DNA from: Cinnamomum chago
Taxonomy: Eukaryota > Streptophyta > Magnoliopsida > Laurales > Lauraceae
Direction of reading: 5' to 3'
NCBI GenBank assembly: GCA_038049695.1
Contig: CP142452.1
Coordinates: 109,508,001-109,572,000, forward strand
Length of the DNA stretch: 64,000 bases
Both the position numbers and the translations under genes were made by a program. The notes below the pieces were generated by a model that was given only the letters and a program-made list of their open reading frames with translations, ran no database searches and was not told the origin of the DNA. Within the stretch, counting starts at the first letter, position 1; each line of letters begins with the position of its first letter. Shown here piece after piece: positions 1 to 11,382 of this stretch.

Positions 1-1103
1 GCTTAAGCGCCCCCGCCCCCGCATGAGTTCTACAAATTGATATGTTTTTCTTTACATTTGTCCATTTTCTCAGTATTTCTCTCACATAGATCCCCTCAAG
101 AAACAGCCGTCGATATACTCAATTCTACCACAAATTTGATTCAAATCTATAGTCAAATCACTTTGCCTAGCCCCATTCATTATCTATTAATGAAATATTA
201 CATGTAAATAATAGTACTTAAAAAATAGCTTGTATTAAAGTTGACCCAACCAACCTATAAGTTGGGGACAAGATTGGTATCTCTCACACGTAAGCCCAAA
301 TATGAGTTGTATGGTGTAGAATGCTCAAAGATTTGATTGCCAAATATCACCTAAATATAAAAGATTGATATGAAATGGGAAGCCGGTGTTGTATGCAAAC
401 GTACTCCAAAAAGTGCAGCCTAGTGGTGTGCATAGAGCAAACTATGAAAATGGATTTCCTGTTTGGTCCAAACAGGTAAACTCTATTTGGACCAATCGGA
501 GGGCGCCACATGTAAGGAAAAAAAAATTTGTGTGGAGGAGATGAGATGTCATTGATTTGACATCTCTCCCCCCATGTGGCACCTCCTAAATGGTCCAAAC
601 AGGTTTCCTGTTTGGACCACACAAGGGGATCTATTTCCGCAAACTATTCTCACTTTTTACTAAAGAAAAACAAAAGTGCATGTTTCTGTACATGGTTTTC
701 CGCAAAAAGCATGTGAAAAGCATAAAACATTTTCCATATAATTAATTTCATATTTGATCAGCCAATTTTCCTGAAGGCTACTTTTCCCATGGGAGGGGTA
801 ACCTTTTTACAAAATAAAAATGTTGCAGCGCTTCACAAATGTGCCCTAAATTTGCTCTTGAACACTAATGATACTGGTCGTGTCGGATAAAAATGGGTCA
901 CTCACAGCATAATAGTGATACATCAAATATATGGGTCAGGCCAGACGCAAAAACAGTGTGGTTGTTAATGAGGCGGGTAAAAATAATCAATGTTGTTGGG
1001 TTTGCACTTTGCAAGATATCCATCTGATCTGGGCTAGAAGAATTTTCGATAGATAGATAGTGGGCTTGTAGAAAATCTCTACTACATACGATACGCTCCC
1101 GCA
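1..1103. other. Upstream intergenic region of the PPR gene
   Basis: No coding sequence can be supported here; the open frames on the minus strand are short and unlike known proteins. The only structured object is a small MULE-type MITE at 446-638. The last part is the 5' flank of the PPR gene. I see no convincing TATA box close to the start codon. Confidence 0.6.
446..638. mobile_element. Mutator-like MITE with 9-bp target duplication
   Basis: A 193-bp non-coding element. The sequence gcaaactat lies directly on both sides (437-445 and 639-647), a 9-bp duplication typical of Mutator-like elements. The ends are inverted repeats: the left begins GAAAATGGATTTCC and the reverse complement of the right begins GGAAATAGATCCCC. 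Both then run into the shared stretch TGGTCCAAACAGG, and the similarity continues to the CGCCACATG / TGCCACATG motif about 50 bp in. There is no transposase, so it is non-autonomous. The perfect duplication and well-matched ends suggest a fairly recent insertion. Confidence 0.8.
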
Positions 1104-3044
1104 ATGAAAACTCTACTGAAAACAATCCCACAAACTTCCTTCCGCTCCTTTGCTTCTTCTTCTCTCTTGTACTCTTCCTCTTCATCTCTCCATCTACAGG
1201 CCCAAACCACTCAAAATCCTTCATCTCCTTCCAACTTGATCGAAAACTTCACTAGATTATGCTACCAAAGGGACCTCACGAATGCCATCTCCGCCATGAA
1301 CTCCCTCCAATCACACCGCGTTCACGCGGGCTCCCTCGCTTATTCGGAGCTCGTCAAATGCTGCGTCGACCGCAGAGCAATCAATCATGGAAAGTTAGTC
1401 CACCTGCATATCTTCTCCAATGGGTACGTCCCAGAAACCTTTCTCATCAACCATCTCCTCAGCATGTATGTAAAGTTTGGCCTTTTAGATGAATCGCGCG
1501 AGCTGTTTGATGAAATGCCTGATCGAAATGTAGTTTCTTGGACTACCATGATTTCAGCTTATACCAATGGAAATCGAGGCGAGGAGGCTCTTAAGTTTCT
1601 AATTTTGATGCAGAGAGAAGGTGTTGGAGCAAATATGTTCACTTTTTCGTCGGTTCTTAGGGCGTGCGATGGGTTGAGGACCGTTCGACAGCTACATTGC
1701 AGTATAATTAAATGCGGGTTGGAGTCTGATGTCTTTGTTCGGAGCGCTCTTATTGATATCTATGCGAAATGGGGAGAATTGGATGATGGGCTTCGTGTTT
1801 TTTATGAGATGGTGACAGGCGATTTAATTGTTTGGAATTCAATCATTGGGAGTTTTGCTCAGAACAGCGATAGCAACCATGCTTTGCATCTCTTTAAGCG
1901 TATGAAGAGAGCTGGTTTTTCATCTAATCAGGGGACATTGACAAGTGTTTTGAGAGCTTGTACAGTTTCAGTGCTGCTAGATTTAGGAAGACAGGTTCAT
2001 GGCCATGTATTGAAGTTTGAGAGCGATCTCATACTGAACAATGCACTTCTTGATATGTATTGTAAGTGTGGGAATCTAGAGGAGGCAAACTCCGCCTTTA
2101 TGAGGATGTCAGAGAGAGATGTGATTTCTTGGAGCACAATGATTGCAGGATTCGCACAGAATGGTCACAGTCAAGAAGCTCTGCGACTGTTTGGTTTGAT
2201 GAAAGATTCTGGTATTAAACCAAATCATATTACCATGGTTGGGGTTTTATTTGCTTGTAGTCATGCAGGTTTGGTTGAAGACGGATGGTATTATTTCAGG
2301 TCAATGAAGAAACTTTACGGTATTGAGCCACAAAGAGAGCATTGTGGTTGCATGGTTGATCTTCTAGGAAGAGCAGGGAAGCTTGATGAAGCCGTTAAGT
2401 TCATCCATGAAATGGAATGCGCACCGGATGCTGTCACTTGGAAGACGCTTCTTGGTGCATGTCGAGTTTATCACAACATGGATCTGGCAGCATATGCAGC
2501 AAAGCAAGTTCTCCAATTGAAACCACATGATGAAGGGGCTTACATACTCCTATCGAATATCTATGCAAATTCTCAAAGGTGGGAGGATGCTGAAGAAGTG
2601 AGAAAAACAATGAGAGAGAGGGGAGTGAGGAAAGAGCCTGGTTGTAGCTGGATTGAAGTTGACAGGCAGATTCATGCCTTTGTTCGAGGCGACAAATCAC
2701 ACCCACATGCAGATAAAATCAGCAAAGAGCTGAACAGGTTGATTCAGAGAATAACAGAGGTTGGTTATGTTCCAGACACAAATTTCGTGTTGCAAGATAT
2801 AGAAAGAGAACAGAAGGAGGACTCACTTCGTCATCATAGCGAAAAGTTAGCAATTGCATTTGGACTAATCCACTCGATAAAGGAAAAGCCGATTCGAATA
2901 ATGAAGAACCTTAGGATATGTGGTGACTGCCACACTTTTGCGAAGCTGGTTGCGAAGACAGAGAATAGGAACATTATTATCAGAGACGCAATCCGCTTTC
3001 ACCATTTCAAAGATGGGGCTTGTTCATGTGCAGATTATTGGTAA
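1104..3044 (+). CDS. REME1: DYW-type PPR RNA-editing factor, REME1-like
   Basis: An intronless 646-residue PLS-class pentatricopeptide protein, expected to be organellar and to direct C-to-U RNA editing. Residues 1-40 are Ser-rich and basic with few acidic residues, as in a mitochondrial presequence. PPR repeats follow (for example FLINHLLSMYVKFGLLDES, VWNSIIGSFAQNS, ISWSTMIAGFAQNGHSQEAL), then E/E+ motifs including EPGCSWIEV, then a complete DYW deaminase domain. That domain shows the HSE zinc and catalytic motif at about 578-580, CGDCH at 606-610, and a terminal CSCADYW. From memory the protein matches Arabidopsis At2g03880 (REME1, needed for mitochondrial editing including nad2 and matR/mttB-type sites) almost along its whole length, for example FTRLCYQRDL, MVTGDLIVWNSIIG and HSEKLAIAFGL. 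The start chosen is the first ATG of the frame and gives the normal length. Orthology is strong; the exact editing targets are not visible here. Confidence 0.95.
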   Translation: MKTLLKTIPQTSFRSFASSSLLYSSSSSLHLQAQTTQNPSSPSNLIENFTRLCYQRDLTNAISAMNSLQSHRVHAGSLAYSELVKCCVDRRAINHGKLVHLHIFSNGYVPETFLINHLLSMYVKFGLLDESRELFDEMPDRNVVSWTTMISAYTNGNRGEEALKFLILMQREGVGANMFTFSSVLRACDGLRTVRQLHCSIIKCGLESDVFVRSALIDIYAKWGELDDGLRVFYEMVTGDLIVWNSIIGSFAQNSDSNHALHLFKRMKRAGFSSNQGTLTSVLRACTVSVLLDLGRQVHGHVLKFESDLILNNALLDMYCKCGNLEEANSAFMRMSERDVISWSTMIAGFAQNGHSQEALRLFGLMKDSGIKPNHITMVGVLFACSHAGLVEDGWYYFRSMKKLYGIEPQREHCGCMVDLLGRAGKLDEAVKFIHEMECAPDAVTWKTLLGACRVYHNMDLAAYAAKQVLQLKPHDEGAYILLSNIYANSQRWEDAEEVRKTMRERGVRKEPGCSWIEVDRQIHAFVRGDKSHPHADKISKELNRLIQRITEVGYVPDTNFVLQDIEREQKEDSLRHHSEKLAIAFGLIHSIKEKPIRIMKNLRICGDCHTFAKLVAKTENRNIIIRDAIRFHHFKDGACSCADYW

Positions 3045-4003
3045 TACAAGGGGAAGTTGTCCTTAGATTCTTTTGAACGAAGTTCACACTAGTCCAATCA
3101 TCTATGTAGCAGTTTAACCATGTGAAATGGCCTCGCTGAGAGGTTGGGATCTCATCTGCCTTGAAAAAGGCTTCCAACGTACAACATGACTGTCATCAAT
3201 TCTCAACCTGTCAACGATTTGCACTTCCTTTAGTTGAACTTGTCAACTTGAAGGAGGTCTGTGAAGCCTGCGGAGCATGGGCTGCAATTACAAAATAAGG
3301 ATACGTCCAGGATGAAATGGATCGTTTTGGTCTTGGAGACGTAACCAAATGAAGCAAATGATAAGATATCTTGTTGATGGACTCCCATTGCCAAATCATG
3401 GTATATCCAGATTGTTAGTTTTAAGACGTAACCTAATTGAAAATTCTTATTAACTTTGTTGGTTGGAGGTGAAGACTAAAGAGCTTGAATGATCATCAGT
3501 CATTAGATAGAAAATTAAAAACTTCATGGTGGATATCAATATGGGAAAGTTTCTGGCAAAAAGAACAATGTTGAGATCAGAGATGAAATGATCAATTCTG
3601 ACGAGGTCGTACCACTACTCTTTAGTTATTAGATCTAATATTCTAGCCCAGATTCAGCATTGGCCCGAAGTCAGTCCAAGGGCACCCCACATCCGGAATC
3701 TATATACACCTTTGTGCTAAATATGTTGGGTACAGTTGTGTCATAAGCGTACGATGACCCAAGCCCTGCCCATTCAATTAGCAGGCTACGAAATTAGGGC
3801 TGGAACCATCCCACGGCCCAAAGATCACAATCTCTATCCAGCACAAGTCCAGCCAGGCTTGGGCCGGCCCTCCCCATTACTCCGAGGTGCAAGCCAAGTT
3901 GTGGGACACTTAAAAAGCAACTTGCACATATAATTGAATCCCTGAACGAATTTCATTTGGGTCTTTACACCCCTCTCTTGTAGCAGTAGAAGCACATGTT
4001 TAG

Positions 4004-4082
<79 letters not shown>

Positions 4083-4672
4083 GTTGATTCTGTTTTGACT
4101 GTTGTACTGAGGGTGGCTTGCTCCCATTTTTTCCACTCAAGAGTGCACGGATAACATGGTCGGAGCAAAGGACTGTAATCTAGTTTTCGATAGAAGTTTT
4201 AAGAACCACCCTTTTTTGTTCCATATAATTAAAAATAAATAAATGTTCCTCTAATTTAGTCTTCCCTGGATGCATTCATGCAGCCGAAACACAACTAGAG
4301 ACTCGTGTAACTCTCTACCTGCAACCACCATGGTAGTTGTGACCATGAAATCAGAACCTTTTGGGCCCAGATATATTTGCAATTACAAAATAGAAAAAGA
4401 TCATCTGTTTGTACTTCCAATCAAAAGAAAGTACATTTCAGAACTATATTTCAAATGCAGGTAGCAAGATACTACAATGCAACAGTGTCCGGAAGAATTG
4501 GACCAAGTTCGTGGTTCAACCAGGACATGCAGAGGTTATTTCCTATCAGCTTCTCACACTGGTGCAGTCACTAGCATTCCCAGTCTAAATTCTGTGATAT
4601 ACAGGTCAATATGCCACAACTAGGCAAGGCAACATAATGCCTATTCAATAGAAAAGGGCGACACCCATGCTT
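3045..4672. other. Intergenic region between convergent genes
   Basis: The 3' flanks of the PPR gene (+) and the aminoacylase gene (-) meet here. Apart from the CT microsatellite at 4007-4080 I see no gene, RNA or recognisable transposon. The short open frames are not protein-like. Confidence 0.5.
4007..4080. repeat. (CT)n microsatellite
   Basis: About 37 uninterrupted CT dinucleotides (GA on the other strand). They create an artefactual Arg-Glu repeat frame on the minus strand. The length suggests a highly variable locus. Confidence 0.95.
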
Positions 4673-7600
4673 TTACAACTCGTCTTTGGGAACTTGGTCT
4701 CCAGTAGATTCAACATAAGAGGCAAAAGCTTTGATGATTGACTCGTATATCTCAATTCCTTTCAAGTACTCTGCCTGATTCAGAAACTGCATAAATTAAA
4801 GAGACATTTCAGTTCCACAAACCTTAAATTTGCTAGTGCATGTATGTGCTATTTTGATATACATGCATCATGTATGCATACCAATGACAACAAGTATAGA
4901 TATTAAGACCGCCAGAATTCTGTATTCATAAACATAGCTCCAAGTCAGGCATACAAAATCCAAGAAATATTTTCGAAAACACAGTTGGGTTCCAAAGACC
5001 CACGAGGTGTTGCACATGAACCCTACTTGGGCAACTGTGACTTTCAACGCAAACAGCAGCCTGAGTATCTTGCATCTCTTAGTCATGTTCAAAGATTCAT
5101 GTTCAGTAATTTTTATCCACGGCACAAGTTTGGTCCACATGAAAGTATAGCCATATAGTACATAAAGTAATGCAAGTCTTCATATACCATATCAAAAATG
5201 TAGCTCAAAACGCACACATGCGCACGCACACTTAGAGTTCACATACATATATATCTTATAGAAAAACTAGATAAACAGGTAGCTAAAGATGCCCATATTC
5301 ATGTACTCATAGATTTAGTATAGAACATCTGATTATAAGAAGCATTGAAAGTAACAGCTGTTTCACTGTCCTCGCATATTGTAGTCCTCGAGCACTACAA
5401 TTTGGAACGACTGCAAACCTGTCTCCCATTTCGTAATGCATTTGTGTATTCCACTTACGAATATATACATAGATCTGTCAAATGCTTTAGTTCATGAAAC
5501 TGCAAGACATAAATTAGACATTGAAAGCATTAAAAGCAGTTAAGTACAAACCTCATTATGGTCATGAAGCAGAATTGGAGTGTTTGCCATTGGAGAAAAG
5601 CCAATTGCCGGTAATCCCCGACTCCGGAAATTGTGAGCATCGGTAGAAGCTGGAAAGATCTCTGGTTTATTGAGTTTACCATTAGCTCTTTTCACAGCGT
5701 CTTCTAACAGTTTCCACCATGGATTAGAACTGTCAGTGGCAGTGAGCTCTGGCTTCCCAAACTTGTCACGCAGTGAAGCCCTCTGCTTTAACTGTCCAAG
5801 CTAGAAGCACAGTTAGACAATTATTCGATACCATACATCACATCGTGTGTTTAGACAAAATGATTCAGGCCACTAATCTGGGCAGGGGCAGCAACAGCTA
5901 AATTGCTATTTTTAGTTATTTTTTATATATTTCTTTTGGTATTTTTATTTTAAGAGATTATCTACTAACTCGGAAAACATCTTAAAGATAAGAACTTGTG
6001 GAATTTGGGAAGGTTTTAAAGATAAAGAAAGCATTGGCATGTAATAGAGCATTTGACTGTAGGTATGCATTTTTCCCTGCTTTTTTTTTTTTTAGTTTTT
6101 CTTTTACATGAATTACTACTTTAACTTTAGGCAACACATCCTAACCACATGATGTCGATGATTTGGATTTTTTTATTGAAGAGAACAAAATAGAAAGAAA
6201 GAAAAAAAAATTGAAAATGTTTATTTTTCCTAGTAACATTGATATTTTTAATATATGTGGCTGATAAAAATATTAATCTTTAACACATTCAATTATTAAC
6301 AGATATATCATATATGGCATTGATGAACGTCAATGATGTTTTTATATGATCGATTATTTCTTGCTTGTCACTGTACAGATACAAATTGATTATATCTTAT
6401 TTGTCACTGTATAGATGCAAAAATGGCTGAAAAATGAATGGACTATAAATAGCTACTATTTTTCTTATTTTTTTTAGTATTTTTTTCATTTTTTTACAAG
6501 AAATTAAAAAAAAATCCTTAATCTCACAATTTGACTTGATTTGTACCCTTGGATGATATTGTGTATTACTCTTTTTTTTCAAAATGTAATGAGCCCACAC
6601 ATGTCAAAGCTTGCTGAAAACTCATTTTGGGATGGGCATGTTTGGGCTCCGGTAACTCCTTCCGTTTGTCGTAACCCTTCAGTTTGTCGTAACCGCTGCT
6701 CGCGAGAGCGGATAAAGGAGGGGTATTGCGTCAAGAGGGTTGATAGCTGGCATAAAACATTTGTCACAAGGCTTTGCTGATGATGGTAATGTTTGGGCGC
6801 AGGTCTCATCTGTCTAAATAACATATTTATTATGCTACATAATTTATTTTTTAATGTTTTTAATTTTTTTAATAGATAAATATATAATACATAACATCTA
6901 TTGTAATATAACCTCAGCTTGGGCTCAAGCCCAGGGTTTTGAAATCGAGTTATGGCTCAAGCCTCGCAATTCAAGTTTCATCCAAGCATGGGCCCAGGCT
7001 TGGCTTGGACTAGGTCAATACTCAGTCCCACCTGCCCCAGTTGCGCCCGAGCATGAGTTGCCTCAGAAGATGCAAAGAGAGATTATCTGCCAAGTATTAG
7101 TATTATGCTGTACAGGAGAACATGTGATGCCATGAATCTCACCAAGTTAAGAAGCACGGACACGGACCCGACACGACACGGACACACCGACACGGCATTT
7201 CTCAAAAAAGTAGGACACGGACACGTCGGGGACACATTAATAATAATAATAATAATAAATCTAATAATATTATAAAAGATACTATCATTTTAACTTTGTA
7301 ATCAATTTAACAATCAAATAAATAAAAAATCAAGTACCACTGTACCAACTAACAAACAAATCAAATTATCAAATAGCAATACAAAATTGAAACATAATTA
7401 ATAATCATTAAACATGAAATATCCATAGTTCCATAAAATTCATACAAAGACAAAGGGAGCAACATCAATTTCTTTTTACAAATAGCCCCCTTTGCTTTTC
7501 TTTTTTTAAGGATGACCCTTTTATTCTATTTTTTTTTTCAATTAAAAAGAGGCCCAGCGTGTCCGACACGTGTCCGTGTCCCCAGCGTGTCCAAAATATA

Positions 7601-10600
7601 AAAATTAAAAAATAAACTAGGCACTCTTTTTTGCGTGTCCGACACGTGTCGGAGCGTGTCCGTGTCCGACACGTGTCGGACACCGACACTCCGGCCCCAG
7701 AGAGGTGTCCGTGCTTCCCAGTCACCAAGTAAGATGGACATGGACAGTTAAGTGTTTCAGATAAATAGGGACGCAGAGAGGAATTATATGGTAGACAACA
7801 ACATCTCACGGATTATGTTGTACATGAGAAGTTCTATACGTCATATTCCATACATTTATCTGGAGTCTGAACCACCTGTCAGCTGAAACTCTTTCATTTT
7901 TTAGGACTACACTAAAGCTTTCATAAAAAAATATACCGAGATTAATTCTACCAAAAAAATAAATTAATAAATAATTGAGTGCCTGCCTACCTTAAATGTC
8001 ATATTACGTGAAGAAGGCGCCCATTCTTCAGCAATGCGTTTCTCCAAAGATTCTTCATCAGCACTCGGGGGTACCCGAATATCAAAACCTGCCTCTGCCT
8101 CAGATGGCTGCAGGTTCATGACAAAACCCTGATCCAAAAAAATTCAGGAAATATAGGTTAGATAAAATTACTGTCAATTGTAAAATAATTACAGCCATTT
8201 TTTTTCTGGAAATCCTAGTATAAGCCCCTACATCACTAATAAACATAATTTTAAGGGGTGCTACTGGCTCGAACTTAGCTACCCTGCCTCCACCTGGAGG
8301 ACTTCATGTAGAAGTTAGTTTTTGCTAAAAGTTTTATTATACTGCCTCCGGTTGCTAAAGGGAACAAGTAAATACATCAAGTGAATTGGAAGGACAGATT
8401 ATGATAAGATTTATATCTTCAAACTAAAAACCATTTAAATCTTTTACAGTCAACTTTACATCTTGGTTGGAAATAAGGGTTTTCTATAATAATAATAATA
8501 TTAATATTAAGAGGATTTTACCAAAAAAAAAAAAAAACTTTATGTGGCCAATGCACCAAACCGGGAACTTTAGCCAAACTCACATCAACCTGGAATCCAT
8601 ATAGAAAAACCAATTTTTTTTTACCATTTTTTTGTGTGGTCGCTATCGACTTTCATTTTGTGTGTTGAGGATCGACGGCGATCATCGCTATAACAAGTGA
8701 GGATTGCCTTCGACCTTGAGCAGACATAAAATCCTCATCTTCTTCCTTCTTCCTCTCTTCCCCAAACCCCATCCAATGATGGAGAAGTCCTTGCCTTGAT
8801 ATCAAAAAGTGTTGCTTTGATTACCATTCTTCCAAGATAACATATTTTAAAATTATACATAACCAAATCTGCAAAGTTTAAGCATGGCAGCATGGAAGTT
8901 TTCATTATTAATCTTGTTCACAAGGATAGCCGACAACGAACTCCAAAAGTTTCTCTTGTAAGAATTGAAATGTTTCTCGAGTAGTATTAGCCCATTATAC
9001 TAGTACCTCAATCTCAGATCCATCATGTTGTTTGGCAAGTCAGTGTTTGAAGATAACATATTTTGAATTTTAACTTCTCCGTAAGCTGTGGTGTTTGGCA
9101 GTTGGCTTTGAGCAATAACATTATCTCCTAGTTTTTTCTTTGGGCAATGTATATAGAACACTTGGTGTGGATTTTAGATCTAACAAGAGGATTCAGTCTT
9201 TCAATTATCAAGTCCTATGCATGCAAGCACCTTATATGGTCCCATAAAAACAAGAAGAGAGTTTCATAAAAGAACGAACATTGATTGATAGCTGTCTGTA
9301 GGGCTATAGGGATAAGAAAACCAATCATTAACATGAAATCCCATTTAGTGCAATGTTGTTTGCTTGTTTTGTATGTGCTCAAGCTCCTTGTAGATTTTCC
9401 CTCGGAATTTGCAAAACATGATATCTATCATGTACATCAGAATCATCTTGATGCATATTTGATGACCCATGAGAAAATGAACTCAACACACAATGCACTG
9501 GCATGGACTTCTCCATCATTGGATTGGGTTTAAGGAAGAGAAGAAGAAGATGAAGAGTTTATTCCTGCTTAGGGCCGTCGAGGGTCCCGTCGACCATCAA
9601 CACAGAAAATGAACGTTGATAGCGACCACCAAAAAAAAGTGGTTCAAAAAAGTTGATTTTTCTATACAGATTCCATGTTCGGTGTGAGTTTGGCTATAGT
9701 TTCTTGTTTGGTGCACCGGCCACGTAAAGTTTTTTTTTTATAAAATTCTCTAATAATAATAAAAGATGGCCTGACTTATCTTTCTCAACCGTCATCATTG
9801 TTTATGATGATACTTCTCTATAATTTCATATATATTGTCCATTATACATTTTTATTTAATCAAGAAAAAAAATTAATATATCTTTCAATAATAAAAAAAA
9901 ATGAAAATAATTCCCTTACTCATCCAAAAAGTAAACACAAAATATTGAAACTATAATAATTAATGGCTACATTTTCCCTTACAGAAAGAATAACCTGACT
10001 TGTCAAAGACCCATTTCGTTGGCATTTACTCATTGTCCTCCATTAGCTAAAGATGTTTTCTATAATCCCTTACTAGCCCAATAACCCAGCACGGTTTCTC
10101 CCTACACTGTAAAATAAATAATCACATATTAAAAAAAAAATAGTTACGGAGTTACAACTGAAACATGAGCGGTTTGATGAATAAAATGAGTGGGTAGTTG
10201 CGTTAGTAGTTACTTACGGTCAAAATTAAAGCCAAAACCTCCTAGCTTAATATGTTAAGTTTTGGTTCTATGAGGTTCTATGACAAACCGAGAAAATCCC
10301 ATTTTGTTGATCCACTATTTACATCACCTTTCTACCACTAAAAACCATTGAATACCAAAAGCAGATCCTCATCAGCAGTAAGATTATCCCAAACTAGTTC
10401 ATAAAATCGGGCCAGGCGTGGATATTCCCATACAAGTGAAATGGAAACAGAAAAATTACTACTAACAGTGGATACAAGTGAAATGGAAAACAGAAAAATC
10501 ACTACTTACAGTGGGAGAAGGTGTTCCGGCCTTCAAGAAAGCCATATTGACCGAAATGACCTCCCCCTCCGCCTTCAACCCAGCCTTCACCATATCAAAC

Positions 10601-11382
10601 TGCGCCGCCCTAAACCGCCTCACACTCTCAATACTCTTCATCAGATTCTCCATCGCGCTATTATCATACAGCTTCGACCCGTGCCCAGGCGCCCCAAAAG
10701 CCCTAATCACCAACCACCACGGACACCTCTCCGCGTAGAAAACCCTATACGCCTCATTCGTCGACGCCAATCCCTCATCAAGCACCACTCCAACATTCAT
10801 CTCCTCGAACCTCTCCCACTCCGCCAGCTTCTCCGCGCCGTCGTGCCCGCCAGTCTCCTCATCCGGCACGAACGAGAGATAAACCGTCCGGATCGGCTCG
10901 TACCCGGACCGCTTCAGCCGGCGGATCGCCTCCAAGTACTGGAGACCGACGCACTTCATGTCCTGAGATCCGCGAGCGAAGATGTTGCCGGCGGGGTCGA
11001 CGTGGCCGGAGAAAGGGGGGTGGGACCACTTGGAGTGCTCGGCAGCGACGACGTCTGTGTGGGAGTTGAGGAGGATGGAGGGAAGGGAGGGGTTTTTTCC
11101 GGGCCATTTGAGGAGGAGGAGGGGTTTTCCGGCGACGAATTCTACGGTTTCGGAGTCTAGGTTTAGGGTTTTGGCTTGGGAGAGGATGAATTGGGCGGAG
11201 GCGGAGTAGTTAGGGTTTGGATGGGAGGTGTCGATTTGGAGGTATTGTTGGAATCTGGAGATGATTGAAGAATATTCGTCTTCTTCTACTTGGTTTTGTT
11301 GTTGGAGTGATTGAGATTTGGATGGATGTGAGAAGATGATGAGGAAGAAGAGAAAGAGATGTGAAGTCGATGTTCCCTCCAT
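4673..11382 (-). CDS. Aminoacylase-1 / M20 metallopeptidase, secretory with KDEL
   Basis: Hydrolyses N-acyl amino acids to free amino acid and carboxylate using two zinc ions. Four exons read in reverse: 11382-10510, 8128-7991, 5800-5552 and 4786-4673. All junctions are GT-AG in phase 0, giving 457 residues (family usually about 430-440). A hydrophobic N-terminus (LFLFFLIIFSHPSKSQ) looks like a signal peptide. Metal and catalytic motifs are present: SHTDVV (His108, Asp110), GSQDMK (Asp141), PDEETGG (Glu175-Glu176), GAPGHGS (His234) and LLHDHNE (414-420). The Pro usual after HTDVV is Ala. The last four residues are KDEL, an ER-retrieval signal. The closest relative I recall is Arabidopsis At4g38220 (AQI) and its At1g44820 paralogue. 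Introns of about 2.4, 2.2 and 0.8 kb carry two MULE-like elements. The start ATG opens the signal peptide directly. Family assignment is very secure; ER location is inferred from the two signals. Confidence 0.95.
6600..6800. other. CpG-rich island inside an AT-rich intron
   Basis: Within intron 2 of the aminoacylase gene, about 200 bp stands out by base composition: CGTAACC twice, CGCTGCTCGCGAGAGCGG, and GCGTCAAG. Its neighbours are almost pure A/T. I cannot assign it to a coding sequence or a named repeat. It may be a fragment of a recently inserted element. Confidence 0.4.
7148..7721. mobile_element. MULE-like element built of CACGGACACG repeats
   Basis: A 574-bp non-coding element in intron 2 of the aminoacylase gene. 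It is flanked by a perfect 9-bp direct repeat, tcaccaagt (7139-7147 and 7722-7730). Its ends are inverted copies of GAAGCACGGACAC. The terminal regions are arrays of CGGACACG / CGTGTCCG units, several forming the palindrome GACACGTGTC. The centre is AT-rich with a TAA microsatellite. The duplication length fits the Mutator superfamily. No transposase is present. Confidence 0.75.
8509..9753. mobile_element. Long terminal-inverted-repeat DNA element
   Basis: About 1.25 kb in intron 1 of the aminoacylase gene. The first about 285 bp and last about 270 bp are imperfect inverted repeats of each other. Shared blocks in order are CTTTAYGTGGCC, TGCACCAAAC, TAGCCAAACTCACA, TATAGAAAAA, GGTCGCTATC, GGTCGACGG-like sequence, and CCAATGATGGAGAAGTCC. 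Such long inverted ends suggest a non-autonomous Mutator-like or foldback element. The flanks are AT-rich simple sequence, so I cannot define a target duplication. The 82-residue open frame inside is not a recognisable transposase. Confidence 0.65.

Noticed and set aside
3834-4136. Minus-strand frame with a long Arg-Glu repeat
   Set aside because: Produced entirely by the CT microsatellite at 4007-4080; the flanks are not protein-like.
7465-7809. Minus-strand frames rich in SDTCRTRTR
   Set aside because: Translations of the CGTGTCCGACACG repeats of the MULE-like element; no domain.
9285-9533. 82-codon frame inside the long inverted-repeat element
   Set aside because: No similarity to a transposase that I can recognise, and it overlaps the right inverted terminus.
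10441-11160. 239-codon plus-strand open frame
   Set aside because: It is the antisense shadow of aminoacylase exon 1, whose minus-strand reading has all M20 motifs.
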